Below are positions 5,712 through 9,872 of a stretch of DNA of 9,872 nucleotides, piece after piece. The DNA lies in the NCBI GenBank assembly GCA_902773265.1, contig CACYDZ010000303.1, positions 1 through 9,872 on the forward strand, read 5' to 3'. The DNA is from an uncultured Ruminococcus sp. (GTDB lineage: Bacteria; Bacillota; Clostridia; Oscillospirales; Acutalibacteraceae). The notes under the pieces were generated by a model, which saw only the letters and a program-made list of their open reading frames with translations, was not told where the DNA came from and did not search any database. How positions within the stretch are numbered: the stretch's first letter is position 1; each line of letters begins with the position of its first letter. A program made the translations under genes and the position numbers.

Positions 5712-6866
5712 TTAATGGAACATCGAGTCAGTTTTAGCAGTTTTGGAAACAGAATTGGCTGACATAATTCCATTGAGATAAAGAACATTGGTAATTTTAT
5801 TTTCCTCAAGATAAGTCTGTAAATTTCTCTGGAAGTTGTCTATATCAATCAGATGAACTTCGCTGTAATTCCGAGAAAGGAAAGGTGACAGTGCATAGCC
5901 GTATTTATCTGTGATAACGGCAATTTTCCCGGTTTGTATGGCATCGTTACGGATAACGGTATATGCACAATCTTTAGTGGCATAGATATCGGACGGAGCA
6001 AGACCGTCAGTCAGTTCAGAACTGTAATAAGGCATTGTTACAGGCGTTTCTTCTCCCTGAATAAGTGCGGTCACGGTTGCAGTATCGGGAAGATTATAGT
6101 AAATTACCGTATCAGGATTGCTTATCAGCATCGGATTACCGTTTTTGGTTTCTTTAGAAACAGTTGCTCTGACATGAGAACCCAGAAATTTATAATCGGC
6201 TGTACTGCCTGTCAAAGTATCAAGTTGTATCGGCTTGATATCCAGAACCTTGGTCAATGCTGTATAAGCATAATAAGCACCATACTGTGTCCAGAGCTTA
6301 TCTGTGTTATAGTAAAGTGAAGTTTCATCGTTGCGGTGTTGTCCAAGCATTTCATAGGCATTGACAGGAATGACATCGGGAGAAAGATGCAGAATAACAG
6401 CATTGATATTTTCCATTTGCAGATTAGAAATTTTTTTGCTTAATCTTTCAGGCAAAGAAATCTCCGTTGCATTGGGGATAACCATATTATACACTTTGTA
6501 ATTCTTACCTAACAGCTTTTTATAATTGTTGATACTGTCGGCATAGGTATGAGCATCGTTGATGGTACCTTTGAATATCTCATATCCTTTGTTCTGCCAT
6601 ATGTAGATAGCACCATCAAGATAACCGTCAGATTTGTCATCAGTTTCCAGTTTTGGCATGATGGTTTCTTTTACAGTATGACCTGTTGCAGGTTCGGTTG
6701 TTTGTGTGGTAGCAGAAGTTTCAGAACGGTTGTTCATTACACGCTTACCTCTGTTGAGCAGATAGTATACGGTGTAAAATGTTCCTGAAATCAGTACCAA
6801 TGCCAGAATGAATGCGATTATCTTTCCTGAACCACCTTTTCGGGTGGTATTTTTTTTATCGGTCAT
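5712..6866 (-). CDS. Membrane-anchored DHHW-like protein with apparently lost catalytic residues
   Basis: A 384-residue protein with a short basic N-terminus, one membrane helix (about 16-37), a Thr/Ser-rich linker (47-66) and an extracellular domain. The domain resembles DHHW proteins, relatives of the AlgX/AlgJ SGNH-like acetyltransferases of exopolysaccharides: a YMVIP-like strand (VYNMVIPNATEISLPERL, 125-142), then TDKLWTQYGAYYAY (188-201), then GKIAVITDKYGYALSPFLSRNYSEVHLIDI (313-342) and ITNVLYLNG. The family's DHHW motif here reads DKLW (189-192), and the usual DSY serine motif reads DKY (320-322). The expected His and Ser nucleophile are therefore absent. It may be a non-catalytic partner or binding protein. 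The start follows AGGAGAGG at 6880-6873. No MBOAT acyltransferase, the common partner, lies in the window. The motif comparison is from memory. Confidence 0.75.
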   Translation of the reverse strand: MTDKKNTTRKGGSGKIIAFILALVLISGTFYTVYYLLNRGKRVMNNRSETSATTQTTEPATGHTVKETIMPKLETDDKSDGYLDGAIYIWQNKGYEIFKGTINDAHTYADSINNYKKLLGKNYKVYNMVIPNATEISLPERLSKKISNLQMENINAVILHLSPDVIPVNAYEMLGQHRNDETSLYYNTDKLWTQYGAYYAYTALTKVLDIKPIQLDTLTGSTADYKFLGSHVRATVSKETKNGNPMLISNPDTVIYYNLPDTATVTALIQGEETPVTMPYYSSELTDGLAPSDIYATKDCAYTVIRNDAIQTGKIAVITDKYGYALSPFLSRNYSEVHLIDIDNFQRNLQTYLEENKITNVLYLNGIMSANSVSKTAKTDSMFH

Positions 6867-6886
6867 ATTAAACCTCTCCTTTTTTT

Positions 6887-7003
6887 GACAAAATTTGCAG
6901 AAGCAAATTTTTCAGAAAAATTTTTTATCCGCTTTTTTCAAAAAGTGGTGGGCAAGGGGAAAAGCCCTTTTGGAGATTTTCAAAGGCAACAGCCCTTAAA
7001 CCA
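6887..7003 (+). repeat. Structured intergenic repeat, copy R4 (diverged, rearranged)
   Basis: Diverged copy in the divergent region between the DHHW-like and ABC genes. It carries CCGCTTTTTT/AAAAAGTGG (with a G-T pair), an AAGGG/CCCTT hairpin and a weak AAGG/CCTT hairpin. The hairpin that ends R1 and R2 is here at the left end (6890-6911, AAAATTTGC-agaa-GCAAATTTT), with the loop changed from GTAA to AGAA. The promoter found at 7019-7047 would place the whole copy in the 5' leader of the DHHW-like gene. Confidence 0.75.
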
Positions 7004-7018
7004 TAAAATATCATTGTA

Positions 7019-7047
7019 ATTATAATATAAAATACCGTTAATAGCAA
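7019..7047 (-). promoter_or_regulatory. Probable promoter of the DHHW-like (and NUDIX) transcript
   Basis: On the minus strand TTGCTA (7047-7042), 17 bases and a perfect TATAAT (7024-7019). Transcription would begin near 7012, leaving a leader of about 145 nt that contains repeat R4. No better promoter is visible between the repeat and the start codon. Confidence 0.6.
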
Positions 7048-7155
7048 GCAAATTATCCGAAATAAGAATGAACTTGCTGTAAATTATTCTTTTATGCCGA
7101 AATTTTTGACAGATGTTTTTCTCAACAGAAATTTTTTGTTTATGATTAAAAATTA

Positions 7156-7184
7156 TTGCAAAGTAAAGTTAGGTACTGTATAAT
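7156..7184 (+). promoter_or_regulatory. Promoter of the ABC exporter operon
   Basis: TTGCAA (7156-7161), 17 bases and TATAAT (7179-7184). Transcription would begin near 7191, about 56 bases before the preferred ATG at 7247. It is divergent from the DHHW-like gene promoter about 110 bases away. Confidence 0.7.
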
Positions 7185-7246
7185 ATAAACAGATATTACC
7201 GTTATGAACAATAATTCGTGATAATAAAAAAGTGGGAGATATCATC

Positions 7247-7960
7247 ATGCTGAAAATTACACATCTTACTAAAAAATACGGAGAAAAAATTGCCGTTGAT
7301 GATGTAAGTCTGGAAATACCTGTTGGAACAATTTACGGCTTTATTGGTCACAACGGGGCAGGCAAGACTACTACCATCAAATGCTGTTGTGGTCTGCTGA
7401 GGTTTGAAGAGGGAGAAATTATGGTTGATAATATTTCTGTCAAAGAAAATCCGCTTGCCTGTAAAGAAAGACTTTCCTATTTGCCTGACAATCCTGATTT
7501 GTATAACTTTATGACGGGAATTAAATATCTCAACTTTATTGCGGATATTTATCGTATGGAAAAGACTTTCCGTGATGAGCAAATCCATCGTTATGCACAG
7601 ATGTTCGGTATTATGGAAAATCTTGGTCAACCTATCAACAGTTACTCCCACGGTATGAAACAGAAATTGGCATTGATATCCGCTTTTATGCACAAACCAA
7701 AGTTGATTCTGCTTGATGAACCGTTCGTTGGTCTTGACCCGAAAGCCTCACATGAAATCAAAAAGGAAATGCGTAAAGTATGTAATGAAGGGGCAGCTAT
7801 CTTTTTTTCCACTCATGTGCTTGAAGTTGCGGAAAAACTTTGTGATAAAATTGCTATTATTCAAAAAGGAAAACTCATCGTCAGCGGAACAACCGAAGAA
7901 GTCAAAGGAAATACATCGCTTGAAAATGTTTTTCTGGAATTAGAGGAACATCATGACTAA
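7247..7960 (+). CDS. ABC exporter ATP-binding protein
   Basis: Cytoplasmic ATPase subunit of an ABC-2-type exporter, 237 residues. Visible motifs are Walker A GHNGAGKT (34-41), the signature YSHGMKQKL (133-141; SHGMK in place of LSGGQ, as in BcrA/CcmA-like ATPases), Walker B LILLDEP (153-159), the GLD D-loop (162-164) and the switch histidine in STH (His190). The usual Q-loop glutamine position reads LPDNPDLY (79-86), a common variant in this group. ATG 7247 is preferred because GGGAG (7234-7238) precedes it by eight bases; a GTG at 7232 would add five residues but has no ribosome site. The stop overlaps the permease start by eight bases (ATGACTAA), so the two are translationally coupled. Resistance, lantibiotic or lipid export are all possible; the substrate cannot be read from the sequence. 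Confidence 0.93.
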   Translation: MLKITHLTKKYGEKIAVDDVSLEIPVGTIYGFIGHNGAGKTTTIKCCCGLLRFEEGEIMVDNISVKENPLACKERLSYLPDNPDLYNFMTGIKYLNFIADIYRMEKTFRDEQIHRYAQMFGIMENLGQPINSYSHGMKQKLALISAFMHKPKLILLDEPFVGLDPKASHEIKKEMRKVCNEGAAIFFSTHVLEVAEKLCDKIAIIQKGKLIVSGTTEEVKGNTSLENVFLELEEHHD

Positions 7961-9593
7961 AACATCTTTTTCTATCGCCTTGCAGATTTTAAAAGTCAGC
8001 TTACAGGCTATGCTGACTTCAACATTGTCTTTTATCAGCGGAAAAACCAATCTGAAAAAACTACACCATTCCACATTCGGAACAGTCATTATTATTGTGA
8101 TGATATTTTTTGTTCTTGCATTGCTGTCATTCTTTTTCGGAGCATTTATGGTTGTTGCGATTACGGTGGGGGGACAGGCAGATGTTTATTTTTTTGCGGT
8201 ATTTACGGGAGCGGTGATTTTTTCGCTTATGGGCAGTATTTTTGCCTCACAATCCTATCTTTTTGAAGCACAGGATAATGAATTGTTGTTAAGTATGCCG
8301 ATAAGCCCGACTATCATTCTAACAGGCAGAGCTTTTACCTTATATACACTGAATTTTCTGTATAGTATTATTGTGATGTTGCCGTCATTTTTGGCTTATG
8401 TTTCGTTTGTGGGAATATCGTTTTTGGGATTTCTGTTTTATCTGCTGTCCTTTTTTATCGTTCCGATATTTATAACGGCTTTAGGGTGCATAATAGGATA
8501 TGTGCTGTGGAAAATCGCCTCTAAAGTGCCTAAGAAAAATGCGTTTTCGACAGTTTTCGGTATCGTTATGTTGCTGGGAATTGCTGTGACATGGCTGGTA
8601 ATTGACCGTGTATCCATGACACTGCAGGAATTTCTTGATTTGATACTCTGGACAACCCAAAACTATCTGTTACCTGTTCACTGGTACGCAGTAGCAATCT
8701 CACGGGGCAATATCATTTATATGGTACTGTTTGTATTGTTCTGTGTTGTCGTATTGATACCTGTACTGCTGTTCATTTCCAAAAGATTTATCACTATTAT
8801 CACGACAAAAGAAAATGTCCGCAAAAAGCCTTATGTCCGTAAACCATTGCGTCAGCATAAAGTCCTTGTGGCTTTGTTAAAAAAAGAAATCGTTTATTTC
8901 TTCAAATTGCCCGGTTATGTGCTTAACAGCGGTATGGGAAGTATCATGATGACGATTATGGGAATATTTCTGCTGTGTAAAGGTGTGAATATTCCTGAAG
9001 ATGTCTATACCTATCTGCCAAATTTTGATAATGTACTGAAAGTTTCCATCGTCAGTGCGATAGCTTTGATGGCTGTTATGAACGATGTGACTGCACCGAG
9101 TATTTCTCTGGAAGGGAAAACACTCTGGATACTGCAAAGCTCACCCATAGACTATATGCAGATATTTCTGGCGAAAGTGCTGGTTGCTCCGATTATCACC
9201 TTACCCGGAATTATTTTTCTGACAGTCGTATCTGCTATAAAATTCAATGTCAATACAACAGATATTATCTTTATTTTTCTTATTCCGACACTTGCCTCAT
9301 TCTTTTCCGGAATGCTCGGCGTACTGATAAATTTACGCTTTCCCCGTTTTGACTGGTCATCAGAAATTATTGTCATCAAACAAAGCGGAAGTGTTCTTCT
9401 GGCACTTTTAGGGGCAATATTCATTACAGGTCTGCCGTTTATCTTTGCCATCATCTTTCCTGCCCTGTTGCCCGATTTCCATATAGGGATATCTTATGCC
9501 ATATGTTTTATCTATCTTATCACAGTAACCGCAATATGCTTTTTCTTACTGAAAAGCAAAGGGAAAAAAATGTTTATGGCAATTAATAATTAG
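7953..9593 (+). CDS. Large ABC exporter permease (putative ABC_export family)
   Basis: A 546-residue membrane protein with about twelve hydrophobic helices, partner of the ATPase just upstream. Predicted helices lie near 45-72, 79-100, 133-153, 157-186, 199-217, 254-276, 325-342, 362-376, 409-429, 437-460, 479-504 and 513-533. A basic loop (286-312) divides the protein into two halves. Each half holds a similar motif: LLLSMPISPTIILTGR (111-126) and LWILQSSPIDYMQIFLAK (391-408), the second preceded by SISLEGKT, which is typical of the clostridial 'putative ABC exporter' permeases as I remember them. This suggests a fused duplication giving both transmembrane halves in one chain. AGAGGA stands about five bases before the ATG. 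The stop codon lies in a tandem 7-base repeat. The substrate is unknown. Confidence 0.88.
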   Translation: MTKTSFSIALQILKVSLQAMLTSTLSFISGKTNLKKLHHSTFGTVIIIVMIFFVLALLSFFFGAFMVVAITVGGQADVYFFAVFTGAVIFSLMGSIFASQSYLFEAQDNELLLSMPISPTIILTGRAFTLYTLNFLYSIIVMLPSFLAYVSFVGISFLGFLFYLLSFFIVPIFITALGCIIGYVLWKIASKVPKKNAFSTVFGIVMLLGIAVTWLVIDRVSMTLQEFLDLILWTTQNYLLPVHWYAVAISRGNIIYMVLFVLFCVVVLIPVLLFISKRFITIITTKENVRKKPYVRKPLRQHKVLVALLKKEIVYFFKLPGYVLNSGMGSIMMTIMGIFLLCKGVNIPEDVYTYLPNFDNVLKVSIVSAIALMAVMNDVTAPSISLEGKTLWILQSSPIDYMQIFLAKVLVAPIITLPGIIFLTVVSAIKFNVNTTDIIFIFLIPTLASFFSGMLGVLINLRFPRFDWSSEIIVIKQSGSVLLALLGAIFITGLPFIFAIIFPALLPDFHIGISYAICFIYLITVTAICFFLLKSKGKKMFMAINN

Positions 9594-9621
9594 CAATTTG
9601 CAATTAGCAATTAGCAATTTG
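9581..9621. repeat. Heptanucleotide tandem repeat over the permease stop codon
   Basis: Units of seven bases, AATTAGC or AATTTGC, run from 9588 to 9621 (AATTAGC, AATTTGC, AATTAGC, AATTAGC, AATTTG), preceded by a related AATTAAT. The permease stop TAG (9591-9593) lies in the first full unit. Expansion or contraction would leave the stop intact as long as the first unit is kept. Confidence 0.9.
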
Positions 9622-9665
9622 ATTAAGATTTCAGGTCTGGAAAACGCTTTTATCTTTGCTAAGTG

Positions 9666-9704
9666 TCAGCTATGACAATTAAAAATTTTGTCCACTTTTT
9701 CAAA
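9666..9704 (+). repeat. Partial structured repeat, copy R6
   Basis: The 39 bases match the first 39 of the copy starting at 9779 with a single difference (AAAAATTTT against AAAAGTTTT). After CAAAA the match stops, before the right arm of the first hairpin, and a different palindrome begins. This is a truncated or interrupted copy. Confidence 0.75.
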
Positions 9705-9705
9705 A

Positions 9706-9731
9706 CTTACTTTTTTTGAAAAAAAAGTAAG
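9706..9731. repeat. Second-type palindrome adjoining R6
   Basis: CTTAC plus seven Ts pairs with seven As plus GTAAG, a near-perfect 12-bp inverted repeat with almost no loop. On the plus strand it is followed by an A-rich tract, and on the minus strand only by a short T-run, so it is at best a weak terminator. It replaces the right half of the first R6 hairpin. Confidence 0.6.
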
Positions 9732-9778
9732 CAAAAAAACTTTCAAGGCTCGCTTCGCTCGGATTATTTATTTGAGGT

Positions 9779-9872
9779 TCAGCTATGACAATTAAAAGTT
9801 TTGTCCACTTTTTCAAAAGTGGTGGGGTTAAGGGGCAAAGCCCCTTAGCAGGATTTTAAAGGGCGGCAGCCC
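9779..9872 (+). repeat. Structured intergenic repeat, copy R5 (cut by the window end)
   Basis: It begins with TCAGCTATGACAATTAAAA, then carries CCACTTTT/AAAAGTGG (both arms one base shorter than in R2), TAAGGGGC-aaa-GCCCCTTA and the start of the third hairpin (AAAGGGCGGCAGCCC), where the window ends. The copy is otherwise well preserved. Confidence 0.85.

Noticed and set aside
5934..6320. Plus-strand open frame of 128 codons opposite the DHHW-like gene
   Set aside because: It has no ribosome site or recognisable domain and lies within a well supported minus-strand gene.
7202..7693. Minus-strand open frame of 163 codons over the ABC ATPase
   Set aside because: It is a shadow of a clear ATPase whose motifs are all intact, and its product shows no recognisable domain.
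1..9872. A new defence, toxin-antitoxin or phage system
   Set aside because: No nuclease, reverse transcriptase, toxin, integrase or phage gene is visible. The genes belong to ordinary surface, transport and metabolic families.

Overview
The window is low-GC, gene-dense DNA from what looks like a Gram-positive gut Firmicute. Ruminococcus-like Oscillospiraceae is my best guess, at low confidence. The support is AAGGAGG-type ribosome sites, extended -10 promoters (TGTTATAAT), a BspA-like leucine-rich-repeat surface protein with bacterial Ig-like domains, an AIM24 protein, and an ABC exporter of a kind common in Clostridia. I see no rRNA, tRNA, CRISPR array, transposase, phage or plasmid gene.

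Layout. 1-321: a structured intergenic repeat, then the promoter and hairpin leader of a secreted LRR/Ig-like protein (322-2004, +). This gene ends in a strong hairpin terminator and faces a convergent gene for a secreted, Pro/Asp/Asn-rich, C-terminally membrane-anchored protein (2116-2952, -). A divergent promoter region (2953-3146) then leads to a LacA/Maa-type sugar O-acetyltransferase (3147-3767, +) and an AIM24 protein with its own promoter (3861-4538, +). After a repeat and a hairpin terminator come two minus-strand genes: a NUDIX hydrolase (4817-5545) and, upstream of it, a membrane-anchored DHHW-like protein (5712-6866). They probably share a transcript, because no terminator separates them and no convincing promoter lies in the gap. 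Divergent from these is a two-gene ABC exporter operon (7247-9593, +): an ATPase followed by a large permease with an 8-bp overlap. 9594-9872 is non-coding and full of repeats.

The genes form no obvious single pathway. Three products are predicted to be exported or membrane-anchored at the surface (LRR/Ig protein, low-complexity anchored protein, DHHW-like protein), and the ABC pair is an exporter of unknown substrate. The acetyltransferase and DHHW-like protein may concern glycan modification, but that is inference. The DHHW-like protein appears to have lost the residues expected for catalysis.

The most notable signal is non-coding: about six copies of a 90-140 bp element occupy five of the intergenic regions. 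Complete copies fold into three or four successive hairpins. Between copies the hairpin arms change in a paired way (C-G to T-A, matched insertions or deletions in both arms), which points to selection on structure. Two copies probably lie in transcribed 5' leaders. Two start sites also deserve correction: AIM24 at 3861, and the NUDIX gene at a TTG at 5545.
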